A stretch of 64,000 nt of DNA from positions 40,114 through 104,113 of the forward strand of contig JAFLEF010000024.1 in the NCBI GenBank assembly GCA_017309115.1. Direction: 5' to 3'. Within the stretch, counting starts at the first letter, position 1, and the number at the start of each line of letters is the position of its first letter. Of the stretch, positions 8,617 through 17,502 are shown in pieces. The position numbers were made by a program, and so were the translations under genes. Below the pieces are notes generated by a model. The model saw nothing but the letters and a program-made list of their open reading frames with translations. It was not told where the DNA came from and did no database searches. The stretch is from Verrucomicrobiota bacterium. GTDB lineage: Bacteria > Verrucomicrobiota > Verrucomicrobiia > Limisphaerales > UBA9464.

Positions 8617-9909
8617 CTAGGTCCGAGTAGAAGACACCGGCTTGCCGAGCAGCCTCGAGCCCGCTAGGCCGCGAAACCATGCCGGCAGCACCCGTTCGCG
8701 GCGACGCCCATTCAGCAACCCGCCGATGAACGTGGAGCGCACGAAGAGATCGTAGGTGAGCAGAGAAAGCGCGATCGTGACTGTCGAAACGAAGAGCAGC
8801 TTGAGCGACCAGTGCCCCGGTAGTTCGGCGACCGCCACCTGCAACCAAACGACGAGCGGCAGATGGACCAGATACATCCAGTAGGACGAATCCGCGACGT
8901 AGCGAACGCTCGGGTTGGGTCGACGGCAAAGTTTTCTAAAGACGCCGATGGTCAGGAACACGAGCGACCACATCGTGAGCGCGTAACTCAGCGCATAGAC
9001 TGCATGCGCCGCGGTGTAGTGGGGATGGCCTGGATCGCGTTCTATTTCACCCAACAGCAGAATCGCGCCGATACCGAGACCCGCCCCAATCCAACGCAGT
9101 GCGGTGAGCCTGGCGAATTGGGGAATCAACTCGCGCTGCCGACTCAACATCCAGCCGAGGACAAAGAACCCTCCGTAGATCGTCAGCGCCGGGAAGTGCG
9201 GCTTGAGCGACTTATCCGGCGTGTCCATGCCCCAGAAATTCATGAACCACAGTGTACCGGCGGTTGGCACTGCAAGGATGACCAAGGCCACCGGGGAGTT
9301 CGCCAGCCAAGCCACACCTCGGTCGGCCTGCCGGACCAGCACTTCCTGCCACGAACCGGTTCGGCTCAGCACTCCCCGCGCGACCAAAAACAGCGTGGTG
9401 ATCAGCGCGAGGTAGTACAGAAACCACAGATGCGATCCGGTGAAGATCCCGGCCGGCAGCGTGGCGAGGGTTTGAAAGCCACCGACCAGACCGGCCCCGA
9501 TATCCACGTCACCCCGCAGGCTGGCGGACCCCATGATCCAGCCGGAGATCACCAGCGGACGCAGGAGAAACCAGCCAATCACAAACGGTACCAGGATGCG
9601 GGTTACCCGCGAACGCACGAAGTCTCCCGTTCGTTTGCGATGAAACGTCAGGTGACTGAAGAAGCCCGCCAGCAGGAAGAACAGTTCCATCCGGAACGAG
9701 TGGCTGACGGCCATGAACGCCGTCACCAGCGGACTGGTCGAGACGTCCTGCACCGCCCAGCCCATAAAGACCGGCACGAACGACAGACACGCGTGGAACA
9801 CAACGCCGAGAACGAGCGCAAAGGCCCGCGTGGCATCGAGGTAATCCAATCGCGCGTCATCGGCGGAGCGCAGAGCGATGGGTTGGATTCGACCGGTGGG
9901 AGAGGTCAT
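8617..9909 (-). CDS. Acyltransferase 3 family membrane protein (OpgC-like)
   Basis: 430 residues, about ten membrane helices. The N terminus reads RLDYLDATRAFALVLGVVFH, the typical first helix of acyltransferase-3 proteins, including the active-site His at the helix end. SHSFRMELFFLLAGFFSHL and the C-terminal Y-x-A-D-S-S-Y-W-M-Y-L-V-H-L-P motif match the OpgC/MdoC branch, which succinylates or otherwise acylates periplasmic glucans or exopolysaccharide. Genes on both sides are unrelated, so the acceptor sugar is unknown. It ends 19 bp from the convergent sigma factor gene. Confidence 0.9.
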   Translation of the reverse strand: MTSPTGRIQPIALRSADDARLDYLDATRAFALVLGVVFHACLSFVPVFMGWAVQDVSTSPLVTAFMAVSHSFRMELFFLLAGFFSHLTFHRKRTGDFVRSRVTRILVPFVIGWFLLRPLVISGWIMGSASLRGDVDIGAGLVGGFQTLATLPAGIFTGSHLWFLYYLALITTLFLVARGVLSRTGSWQEVLVRQADRGVAWLANSPVALVILAVPTAGTLWFMNFWGMDTPDKSLKPHFPALTIYGGFFVLGWMLSRQRELIPQFARLTALRWIGAGLGIGAILLLGEIERDPGHPHYTAAHAVYALSYALTMWSLVFLTIGVFRKLCRRPNPSVRYVADSSYWMYLVHLPLVVWLQVAVAELPGHWSLKLLFVSTVTIALSLLTYDLFVRSTFIGGLLNGRRRERVLPAWFRGLAGSRLLGKPVSSTRT

Positions 9910-9944
9910 GGCAAGAGGCAGATTCAGACAGCGGGCCGACCGAT

Positions 9945-10562
9945 TCAGTAGAAGCCGATTTCATCTACCTCGTAGGCGAACGCGTCCCGGGCCAGGCCAA
10001 AGGAGACCAGGTTGACGCTGGTAATCGACTTCGCGTTGAGCGGGGTCTGTTCCGACCAAGCGCGCTTCATGTCCTTGAAAGGGATACGAACCTCCTGAAA
10101 TTCCCCGCGCTTGCCGACAATCGGCGTGCTGGTGTGGTAGTCGAAGTTGGTAATCCCGGCCGTGCCCACTTGAACGCTCAAAATGCCCTGGGTGACCTTC
10201 ACCTTCAGGCGAACTCCGGTGTATCCAGTCAGATCCTTCGTCTTGCCCTCTCCGGCGACAAGGGACACATAGCTAACGAAGGCGGGAACGCCGCGTCCGG
10301 GCACGAGGTCCCCTTTTACGGAGAGCACACCTTTTTCACACTTCGGCGTCGCCTGCGAACGGCTGCCTACGGACGCATCATTGACCAGGATTCGTTCCTG
10401 CCCGAACTGGTTGAGACGGGCGTCCGCGTAGTCGTCGAGGAGCAACGGTACTTTCGGCGACTCGGCCGCCATCGGGCCGAGGTTGATCAACAGACCGGCG
10501 AAGCCGACGGCGAGGAAGGTGTGAAGGGATTTTCCCACAGCGGGAATTGAGGGTGTCTTCAT
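9945..10562 (-). CDS. Secreted CIA30/CBM11-like protein
   Basis: 205 residues with a signal peptide (SLHTFLAVGFAGLLINLG) and LLLDDYADARLNQFGQE followed by a jelly-roll-like pattern: L-T-G-Y-T-G-V-R-L-K-V-K, then F-Q-E-V-R-I-P-F-K-D-M-K-R-A-W and a final AYEVDEIGFY. This is the layout of the CIA30 (complex I intermediate-associated protein 30) domain, a galactose-binding-like fold. Bacterial secreted members are usually annotated as carbohydrate-binding or of unknown role, so a complex I assembly role should not be assumed. It lies 35 bp upstream of the acyltransferase and may be co-transcribed with it. Confidence 0.7.
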   Translation of the reverse strand: MKTPSIPAVGKSLHTFLAVGFAGLLINLGPMAAESPKVPLLLDDYADARLNQFGQERILVNDASVGSRSQATPKCEKGVLSVKGDLVPGRGVPAFVSYVSLVAGEGKTKDLTGYTGVRLKVKVTQGILSVQVGTAGITNFDYHTSTPIVGKRGEFQEVRIPFKDMKRAWSEQTPLNAKSITSVNLVSFGLARDAFAYEVDEIGFY

Positions 10563-10770
10563 GGTGACGTTCTTGGCTGCGGCTGGATCGTTTAATCCGA
10601 CGCGTCGCCAGCAGGTGTCCGAATCGGGGAGGTCGGTGACAAAGATTCCGCTTTAAACACCGAGAATCCCTCACGAACCGTCGGTGATCTTGCTGATCAT
10701 CCGGGTTCCCTTGAAAAATCCTGTCACCGCTGCGGTCATTACTGGCACAGGTTCCAAAAGGATGACACGC

Positions 10771-12423
10771 ATGGGCGATACGCTGACCTCGCTTGAATTC
10801 ATCACGGATGCCGAACTCGTCACCGCTTGCCGGCGTGGCGACCGCGAGGCCTTCGCCCAGATCGTCGAGCGCTATCAGCGCCTGCTCTGCTCGCTGGCGT
10901 ATTCGGCCACGGGGAGTCTGGGCGAAAGCGAAGACGTGGCGCAGGACGCCTTCGTTGATGCCTGGCGGCAGATGCACACCCTGCGTGAACCGGAAAAGCT
11001 GCGCCCTTGGTTGTGTGGTATTCTGCGCTTCAAGCTCGGGCGGCGGCACCGCTCGGCGCAGCAGGAACCGTTACGACAAGCGGAGCCCCTCGAGGCGGCC
11101 GACGACATGCCGTCGGACGACGTGCCCGCTGTGGAGCTGACGATGAACCGGGAGGAGGAAGCGATCCTGTGGCAGGCTTTGGAAGGCGTGCCCGAGATTT
11201 ACCGGGAACCGCTGGTGCTGTATTACCGCGAGCATCGTTCCGTGGAACATGTGGCCGCCGCACTCGACCTCACGGAAGACGCGGTTAAGCAACGTCTCGC
11301 ACGCGGCCGAAGAATTTTGCAGGAACGAGTTCTGTCGTTTGTGGAAACCGCTCTTTCGCGGAGCACTCCCGGTCGGGCGTTCACGCTCGGGGTAATCGCG
11401 GCCCTGCCGGAATGGGTGTTACCGGCCAAAGCCGCCGGGTTGGGGGCAGCCATGGCCAATGGCAGCGTCCTGGCCAAGACAACGAGCCTCGCGGCGATAC
11501 TGGCCTCCGGCTCGGGCGTGGTTTCAGCGGTGCTGGCCTTGCGGGCGAATCTGGATCAGGCGCGGACCCCGCGGGAGCGCCGTGCGGTGGTCAAGATTAC
11601 CGCGGCCGTGTTCTTCGGCGCCTGGGCCCTGCTGACCGGCCTGTACGTGCTGCGGGCGGCGGCGTTTCGTTGGCCGGATGCCGCTTTAGTGCTGGCCGCG
11701 ATCACGCAGGCCTTTGTGTTGGCGTTTATCATCGGTCTGCCGGTGGCGTTGCTACGAGTTATGCGCCGGATGCGCCGTTTGCGTTCGGCCGAGCGACGAC
11801 GGCATCCCGAATTGTTTGGCGATCCGCGGGATCAGGTGGGCTCCGCTGCGGGGGAGTATCGCAGCCGCTGGCAACTGCTGGGCGTGCCGCTTGTGCACAT
11901 CCGGTTCTCGTCACCCGATGATGGCGAGCGACCGGTCTTCGGCTGGATTGCCGGCGGAGATCGCGCCTACGGACTCCTGTTGGCATGGGGAGGTTATGCG
12001 GTCGCACCGTTCAGCTTAGGTGCCGTCGCGGTGGGCTTCTTCGCCCTGGGATCAGTCAGTTTCGGAGTGATTTCGGTCGGTACGGCGGGGGTCGGTTGGC
12101 TTGCCATCGGCTGCATGGCTGTGGGAGTGAGAGCCTATGCGTGGCTGTCCGCGCTGGGCTGGCAGACCGCGGCGGGTGGTGGCTTCTCCATCGCCCGGAC
12201 TGCCGCGGAAGGGCCGGTGGCGTTCGCGTCCCACGCCAACGACGCCGTTGCCCGGCAGATGCTCGCCGCACCCGAGGGCGACCCCGGTCAGCTAACCTTC
12301 GTGATCATCATTTCCCTGGCGTCACTCATCCCCATCGCCCTTTACGCCCGGGCGGTGCGGCAGCGCCTGGGCCGACAATCCGCGCCGGAGGAGAGCGCCC
12401 CGGGATCATCGCCGGGCCGATGA
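10771..12423 (+). CDS. Sigma-70 family (ECF) factor with a large C-terminal membrane domain
   Basis: A Shine-Dalgarno AAGGA at 10758-10762 lies 8 nt before the ATG at 10771, so that start is preferred to the longer frame from 10684. Region 2 (AFAQIVERYQRLLCSLAYS; SEDVAQDAFVDAWRQM) and region 4 (GVPEIYREPLVLYYREHRSV; TEDAVKQRLARGRRILQE) take up residues 1-190. The remaining 350 residues are membrane helices plus a glycine/alanine repeat (LGAVAVGFFALGSVSFGVIS, about 410-450), then a final helix (FVIIISLASLIPIALYA). The membrane domain probably senses or tethers, replacing a separate anti-sigma factor. No partner gene is visible. Confidence 0.85.
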   Translation: MGDTLTSLEFITDAELVTACRRGDREAFAQIVERYQRLLCSLAYSATGSLGESEDVAQDAFVDAWRQMHTLREPEKLRPWLCGILRFKLGRRHRSAQQEPLRQAEPLEAADDMPSDDVPAVELTMNREEEAILWQALEGVPEIYREPLVLYYREHRSVEHVAAALDLTEDAVKQRLARGRRILQERVLSFVETALSRSTPGRAFTLGVIAALPEWVLPAKAAGLGAAMANGSVLAKTTSLAAILASGSGVVSAVLALRANLDQARTPRERRAVVKITAAVFFGAWALLTGLYVLRAAAFRWPDAALVLAAITQAFVLAFIIGLPVALLRVMRRMRRLRSAERRRHPELFGDPRDQVGSAAGEYRSRWQLLGVPLVHIRFSSPDDGERPVFGWIAGGDRAYGLLLAWGGYAVAPFSLGAVAVGFFALGSVSFGVISVGTAGVGWLAIGCMAVGVRAYAWLSALGWQTAAGGGFSIARTAAEGPVAFASHANDAVARQMLAAPEGDPGQLTFVIIISLASLIPIALYARAVRQRLGRQSAPEESAPGSSPGR

Positions 12424-12851
12424 CCACGAAGAAACAGAGAGTGACGCCAAAGTAATCGTCATACCACCAGCCTACCGCGACCACGAGGCTCGTCGAGTCG
12501 CGATTCAAGGTGGAACCCCGCCTCATCGGCCCACTTCTTTCCCTCCCATTCCTGTATCCCTGCTTTCCAGATTCATCCCCCCTCTTCGCTCGCCGGAGCA
12601 AGTCGTCGTGGCATGACTTTCAACGTGCTCGGAGTCGCGGGGACGGCCCGGTGATCCATCCCAACCGGTGATAGGTCACTGCGGTGCGGGACCCAAATCG
12701 CCAACGACAATCGAGGCGCAAGGAACGAACCCGGACCGCTGCAGGGTTCGGCGGGAGGCCACGTTGTTGACGTTGCAGCGCGTGACTGGCGTCACTCCGA
12801 GTCGACGACACTCCACTGGCCGGCTACTGCACTCCCCAGAGGGCGTTCCGT
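12424..12851. other. Gene-free interval with a dispersed repeat
   Basis: No frame here has protein character. The block 12631-12667 (core GCGGGGACGGCCCGGTGATC) matches 52600-52636 almost base for base, so it is a copy of a dispersed repeat. The interval separates two convergent genes, the sigma factor at 10771-12423 and the VWA protein at 12852-15191. No clear intrinsic terminator with a T tract was seen. Confidence 0.6.
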
Positions 12852-15191
12852 TCAACGTCCGCTGAGTTGCTGAGCTCGGCGGACCAGGTCGATGAACTCG
12901 GAGCGGTAGCCCTCGCGATCGGGTCCCAGTCCGGCTTCCGCCAGGCGGGAGACCTTGTCCCAGGTCAGATCGCCCTTGTGCGGCGAGTTCCGCAGCAGCA
13001 TGCCGTAGCCAGCAACCGCAGTGGCGAACTTGAAATCGGCACTGGCCTGATTGAATTCCCGGTCCGTGTCCTTCACGGGAAGTTCCAACAGCTTGCTTTG
13101 ATCACCATCCGGAGCCTTGTAGCGCAGCCGGAGCAGGAACAGCTCGTCGGCATGGGGCGCCTTTTCCCGGGCTTCCGAGGCGGGTGGCTGGACCTGATAG
13201 CGCAGGGGATCCACTCCCGCGAGACTCGGCGAGGCCGGCTCAATTTCGTACAACACCGTGACTTGGTGTCCGGCGCCGACGTCGCCGGCGTCCTTCTGAT
13301 CGTCGTTGAAGTCGCGATCGCGGAGCGCGCGATTCTCGTAGCCCAGGAGCCGATAGGATTTCACCCGAGTGGGATTGAACTCGACCTGGACCTTCACGTC
13401 CTTGGCCACGGTGACCAGCGTGCCTTCGAGTTGTTCGCCCAGGACCTTGCGGGCTTCGGTGAAGGAATCGACATAGGCGTAGTTGCCGTTCCCCTTGTCG
13501 GCGAGCAGTTCCATGGTGGAATCCTTGAGATTGCCGAGACCATATCCGAGAACGCTAAGGAACACGCCCGACTTGGCTTTTTCCTCGATGAGCTTTTGCA
13601 GTTGGGCGGGATCGCTGATCCCGATGTTGAAGTCACCGTCGGTGCACAGGATCACACGGTTCACCCATTCGCGGTTGAAACGGTTGGTGGCCAATCGATA
13701 GGCGTCCACGATTCCGGCGGCTCCAGCGGTGCCGCTGCCGGCGCGGAGCGCTTCGATGGTGTTCTGGATCTGGGTGCGACCGTCGGCGGTGACGCGGGTG
13801 GGTTCCAGCGCAATGCGGGATTCCCCGGCGTAGGTCACGATGCCCACAGAATCCTTCTCGGTAAGACGGTCGAGCAGGAGCCGGAGCGAACGCTTCACCA
13901 GGGGCAACTTGTTCTCGGGTTCCATCGAGCCGCTGACATCGAGCAGGAAGATCAGGTTGGCCGGCGGTCGTTCCTGGCGATCGGTTTGGGGAGTCTGCAG
14001 GCCGATGCGAATCAGTTTGTTTCCTTCCTTCCACGGGGAGTCGGCGATTTCGATCGCGGTGGCGAAGGGTTCGCCGCGGCGCGGTGCGGGATAGTCGTAG
14101 CGGAAGTAGTTGATCAATTCCTCCACGCGAACGGCATCGGGAGGCGGCAGGCTGCCGTCGCGCAGGAAGCGGCGGACATTGGCGTAACTGGCGGTGTCCA
14201 CATCCAGGCCGAAGGTGGAGAGCCGTGCGGCCAGGACTTCCTTGAAGGGGTTGTCTTGAATGGCGCTGTAGCTTTCGGTGCCGGACTCGGCGTAGCGCCA
14301 GGTCGGAGCGTCGGCCAAGCGCGCCAGCTGTTCCGCCTCCACCAGCTTTACGTCCTGACCCAAGGCGAGTTCCCCGGCTTTGCCAGCTGCTGCGGAAGCC
14401 GAGAGGGTTCGGCCCAGGTTGAGCTGATTCTGCTGGGGAATCAGGCTGTAGCGCCGCGCTAGGAGCGGATCCATCCGATAGAAATTTTCGGTCCCGTTGG
14501 CTGCGACGGTGGCGTTGTCGACGGCGTTGAGTGAGGGAATCGCCGACAACGATTCAGACTGACGTTGCGCCAGTTCACCGTTGTCGTTCCGCGTGATTGA
14601 TCCCAGGGGTGTCGGACCAGCCGACTGGGAATTCAGGGCTAGATCCGTAACACCACGTTCCGCCTTGTCTTTTCCGAATTGCAGGCCGACCTGCGGTTTT
14701 GGCGTGGCCGTAATGCCTCTGAATTCGGACTCCTCGCGGATGACTTCAGTCGGAACGGGCTTTAACGCCAAGCGATCCACTTCGGGCGGGGGAGTCAGGG
14801 ACTGCTTCCGACTGAGAACCGGCTGAGGAAGGGACAACAACGCGAGTACCAGAGCGGCGAGACCGGCGGTGGCCCAGATCAACTGCTGCCGCCAAAGTCG
14901 GAGCAGATCGCCGAAGGTCTGCCGTTGGGGTTCCGCTCGGGAAGGCTTGGGTTGGGAAACCGCTTCGGGGGTGGAACGGAGGAGGGTGGTTCGTTGCGCT
15001 TCAGAGAGGGCGACAGCGGGTTCCGCGGCGAACTCGCGGGCGAGGAGATCGCTGGTGTGCCGCAGCGCCTCCATCTCGGTAAGGAGTTCGGGCGATTGAT
15101 TCAGGGCGGCCTCGACTTCGGCGCGTTCGGCTGGGCTGAGTTCGTCGAGTAGATACGCGGTGAGTTCGGGGGAATCGGGGGAAAGCTTCAT
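12852..15191 (-). CDS. Membrane-anchored von Willebrand factor type A protein (YfbK-like)
   Basis: 779 residues. An N-terminal cytoplasmic segment (LTAYLLDELSPAERAEVEAA) resembles the start of anti-sigma factors, and a single membrane helix covers about 104-122. An extracytoplasmic linker leads to the vWF N-terminal domain (about 312-390), the VWA domain with an intact MIDAS D418-x-S-G-S (LIFLLDVSGSM), and a DUF3520-like C-terminal region (about 600-775). It lies 19 bp downstream of an ECF sigma factor in the same operon. The combination suggests a membrane protein that holds or regulates that sigma factor while its VWA part binds a ligand outside. No zinc-finger HxxxCxxC is present. Confidence 0.9.
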   Translation of the reverse strand: MKLSPDSPELTAYLLDELSPAERAEVEAALNQSPELLTEMEALRHTSDLLAREFAAEPAVALSEAQRTTLLRSTPEAVSQPKPSRAEPQRQTFGDLLRLWRQQLIWATAGLAALVLALLSLPQPVLSRKQSLTPPPEVDRLALKPVPTEVIREESEFRGITATPKPQVGLQFGKDKAERGVTDLALNSQSAGPTPLGSITRNDNGELAQRQSESLSAIPSLNAVDNATVAANGTENFYRMDPLLARRYSLIPQQNQLNLGRTLSASAAAGKAGELALGQDVKLVEAEQLARLADAPTWRYAESGTESYSAIQDNPFKEVLAARLSTFGLDVDTASYANVRRFLRDGSLPPPDAVRVEELINYFRYDYPAPRRGEPFATAIEIADSPWKEGNKLIRIGLQTPQTDRQERPPANLIFLLDVSGSMEPENKLPLVKRSLRLLLDRLTEKDSVGIVTYAGESRIALEPTRVTADGRTQIQNTIEALRAGSGTAGAAGIVDAYRLATNRFNREWVNRVILCTDGDFNIGISDPAQLQKLIEEKAKSGVFLSVLGYGLGNLKDSTMELLADKGNGNYAYVDSFTEARKVLGEQLEGTLVTVAKDVKVQVEFNPTRVKSYRLLGYENRALRDRDFNDDQKDAGDVGAGHQVTVLYEIEPASPSLAGVDPLRYQVQPPASEAREKAPHADELFLLRLRYKAPDGDQSKLLELPVKDTDREFNQASADFKFATAVAGYGMLLRNSPHKGDLTWDKVSRLAEAGLGPDREGYRSEFIDLVRRAQQLSGR

Positions 15192-15210
15192 GCGATGACG
15201 GGAAGGGGGT

Positions 15211-15768
15211 TCAGAGCGGATGGGTGACAGGGCGGGGTTGTTCCAGTTTCTCGAGTCGGCCGCGCAGGGTCTTCAGCGCGGTGTGGAGCAGGAATCCGAC
15301 ATTGCCCACACTGAGCGAGGTGACGGCGGCGATTTCCTGGTAACTGAGGTGGTGTTGGAATTTGAGTCGGACGACTTCGCGTTGATTCGCGGGGAGTCCG
15401 GTGAGGAGGGCTTCCACCTGGCCGGCCGTGTCCCTCGAGGCGGCAGTTTCCGCCGGAGACGGCTCCGGAGCGGGTCGGTGGTCCAGTTCAAGGTCTGTGA
15501 GCGGAGTCATTCGACGATCCTTTCGCAGCACGTCGAGAGCCCGATTGCGGCCGACGGTGAACAGCCACTGGGCCAGATGATCCTCCACTGCGCCCGGGGG
15601 TTGCTGGTAGAGGCGCAGGAAGGTGTCCTGCACCACATCCCGGGCGGAATCGAGGTCACCGGTAAGACTCAGCGCGTAACGAACCAACGGGGCTTCGTAA
15701 CGTTCGAGACTTTCCCGGAGGACTTCATCCCGACTGCGGGTGTCTCTGGCCGATTGTTCAGACTCCAT
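15211..15768 (-). CDS. ECF sigma factor
   Basis: 185 residues from the ATG at 15768; the open frame extends to 15945 but the upstream part has no sigma homology. Region 2 is LERYEAPLVRYALSLTGDLD plus ARDVVQDTFLRLYQ; region 4 is GLPANQREVVRLKFQHHLSY with QEIAAVTSLSVGNVGFLLHT. Expected to direct RNA polymerase to a small regulon. The gene is followed after 19 bp by the VWA membrane protein whose N terminus may act as its anti-sigma factor. A 19-bp palindrome (15873-15891) lies 105 bp upstream of its start. Confidence 0.92.
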   Translation of the reverse strand: MESEQSARDTRSRDEVLRESLERYEAPLVRYALSLTGDLDSARDVVQDTFLRLYQQPPGAVEDHLAQWLFTVGRNRALDVLRKDRRMTPLTDLELDHRPAPEPSPAETAASRDTAGQVEALLTGLPANQREVVRLKFQHHLSYQEIAAVTSLSVGNVGFLLHTALKTLRGRLEKLEQPRPVTHPL

Positions 15769-15872
15769 GCCGTGCTGTCGGGATAACGCGGAGCCGGGGG
15801 GATTATTAGAGGAAAGTTTCGCGAACTCGGACTGAGGCTGGCTTCGGCGCGAAGAACCGCGGGGATTGATCA

Positions 15873-15891
15873 AATGCAAACATATTGCATT
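15873..15891. promoter_or_regulatory. 19-bp palindrome AATGCAAACATATTGCATT, candidate metalloregulator box
   Basis: Perfect 7-5-7 inverted repeat (AATGCAA / TTGCATT, spacer ACATA). The same architecture and core, TGCAA-N5-TTGCA, occurs at 19496-19514 inside the adjacent metal gene cluster. The size is typical of Fur/Zur-family sites. It lies in the divergent region between the sigma factor (105 bp from its start) and the COG0523 gene (about 305 bp upstream of it). Symmetry and recurrence are seen; the identity of the regulator is inferred. Confidence 0.45.
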
Positions 15892-16135
15892 GACGAAGTC
15901 GCCGGATTTTCTCACTGTAGTCACCGTCAAGTGTACGGCGAACATCCCATGGAGGCGTTCTGGAGTCCCCGCGAGTGGGCGGGGTTCTGGGTTGCGTTAG
16001 TGGGATGGGAGCGGTGCCGGTCGGGATAAGTCTTTTCCCAGCGGAGCGCTCGTGATGGAGGCGTCTCTGCTCGGGAGTGAACGGTGTAACGGTTGAAGCC
16101 GGGTCCGGATGGATCGCCGCGGCCCGGCTTCTTCA

Positions 16136-16155
16136 CACCCACCTGCGGGTGGGTG
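16136..16155. promoter_or_regulatory. Perfect hairpin upstream of the COG0523 GTPase gene
   Basis: CACCCACC-TGCG-GGTGGGTG forms an 8-bp perfect stem with a tetraloop, ending 41 bp before the ATG at 16197. There is no T tract right after it, so a plain intrinsic terminator is less likely than a leader structure. The gap 15769-16196 otherwise holds the palindrome at 15873 and no gene. Confidence 0.4.
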
Positions 16156-16196
16156 GCTCTCTGGTTCGAAGTCAGTTGATAAAATCCCCTTTTGCC

Positions 16197-17477
16197 ATGC
16201 CCATTGCTTCCACGGCTCGACGACGCCTGCCCCGTACCGGTCAACCCCTGCCGGTCACCGTCCTCTCCGGATTTCTCGGGGCCGGAAAAACCACGCTGCT
16301 CAACCACATTCTCCACAATCGGGAGAATCGTCGGGTGGCTCTGATCGTGAATGACCTCAGCGAGGTCAACATCGATGTGGCTCTGGTCCGCGGGGGTGGA
16401 GCCGCCCTCAATCGGACCGAGGAGAAGCTCGTGGAAATGAGCAATGGCTGCATCTGCTGCACGTTGCGCGAGGACTTGCTGAAGGAGGTGGCGGCGCTGG
16501 CCCGGGAAGGTCGCTTTGATCAATTGGTCATTGAAAGCACCGGCATTAGCGAGCCGTTGCCAGTGGCCGAGACCTTCACCTTTACCGATGAAGCGGGCCG
16601 GACACTGAACGACCTCGCCCGTCTTGACACGATGGTCACGGTGGTGGACGCGCTGAACTTCCTGCGTGATTACGGTTCGGCCGAGAGCCTGTCCGATCGG
16701 CGAATCGCTCGGGACGAGTCGGATGATCGGTGCGTCGTGGACTTGCTGATCGAGCAGGTGGAGTTCGCCGACGTTCTGGTGGTCAACAAGACCGATCTGG
16801 TGACTTCGGCTCAGGTGGTGCAGTTGGAGGGCATCCTGCGGGCTCTGAATCCTCTGGCGAAGATCGTCTTCTCCCAGTTTGGACGAGTACCATTGGCGGA
16901 GGTTCTCGAGACGGGGCGCTTTAATTTTGAAACGGCGCGTCAGGCTCCGGGTTGGCTGCGGGAACTGCGCGGCGAACACACACCGGAGACCGAGGAATAC
17001 GGGATCAGCAGTTTCGTGTACCGCGCGCGGCGTCCGTTCCATCCCGAACGGTTCATGCGAATGATTCAAGGCGACTGGCCGGGCGTGATTCGCAGCAAAG
17101 GTTTCTTCTGGTTGGCCACCCGGATGGAATGGGCGGGCTCGTGGTCGCAAGCGGGCGCGGCGTGTCGAACTGAAGCGGGAGGCTTCTGGTGGGCGGCGGT
17201 GCCTAAGAATCAGTGGCCGGACGACGACGAGCAATGCCGCGAGATTGCTCGGCTTTGGAAGAAGCCATGGGGCGACCGGCGTCAGGAGATTGTTGTGATC
17301 GGGCTGGATCTCAACGTCGAACTCCTCACCGAACGTCTCGATGCCTGTCTGCTGACCGATGCCGAAATGGCGCTCGGTCCGGAAGGTTGGGCACACTTCC
17401 CTGATCCTTTCCTGCCCTGGACCGTTCGCGAAGAGCCGGCTCCGGAAGCGCCGCCCACGCAAGTTCGCGCCCGCTGA
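16197..17477 (+). CDS. COG0523 (CobW/ZNG1-type) GTP-dependent metallochaperone
   Basis: 426 residues from the ATG at 16197; upstream in-frame sequence lacks family homology. Walker A G-F-L-G-A-G-K-T is at 25-32. The metal motif S-N-G-C-I-C-C at 82-88 keeps the CxCC cysteines, though the usual leading Cys-x-x-Cys variant is reduced to CICC as is common. NKTD (about 200) gives guanine specificity. The CobW C-terminal domain follows (GFFWLATR near 300). Members use GTP to insert metal, most often zinc, into client proteins, typically in zinc-poor conditions. The P1B ATPase starts 25 bp later, so the two are almost certainly co-transcribed. Zinc rather than cobalt is inferred, since no cobalamin gene is near. 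Confidence 0.92.
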   Translation: MPIASTARRRLPRTGQPLPVTVLSGFLGAGKTTLLNHILHNRENRRVALIVNDLSEVNIDVALVRGGGAALNRTEEKLVEMSNGCICCTLREDLLKEVAALAREGRFDQLVIESTGISEPLPVAETFTFTDEAGRTLNDLARLDTMVTVVDALNFLRDYGSAESLSDRRIARDESDDRCVVDLLIEQVEFADVLVVNKTDLVTSAQVVQLEGILRALNPLAKIVFSQFGRVPLAEVLETGRFNFETARQAPGWLRELRGEHTPETEEYGISSFVYRARRPFHPERFMRMIQGDWPGVIRSKGFFWLATRMEWAGSWSQAGAACRTEAGGFWWAAVPKNQWPDDDEQCREIARLWKKPWGDRRQEIVVIGLDLNVELLTERLDACLLTDAEMALGPEGWAHFPDPFLPWTVREEPAPEAPPTQVRAR

Positions 17478-17502
17478 GCGCGAGAATTTACCCCGATATC
17501 CC

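Noticed and set aside
8863-9951. Plus-strand open frame of 362 codons opposite the acyltransferase
   Set aside because: Hydrophilic shadow; the minus-strand frame has ten membrane helices and the family motifs.
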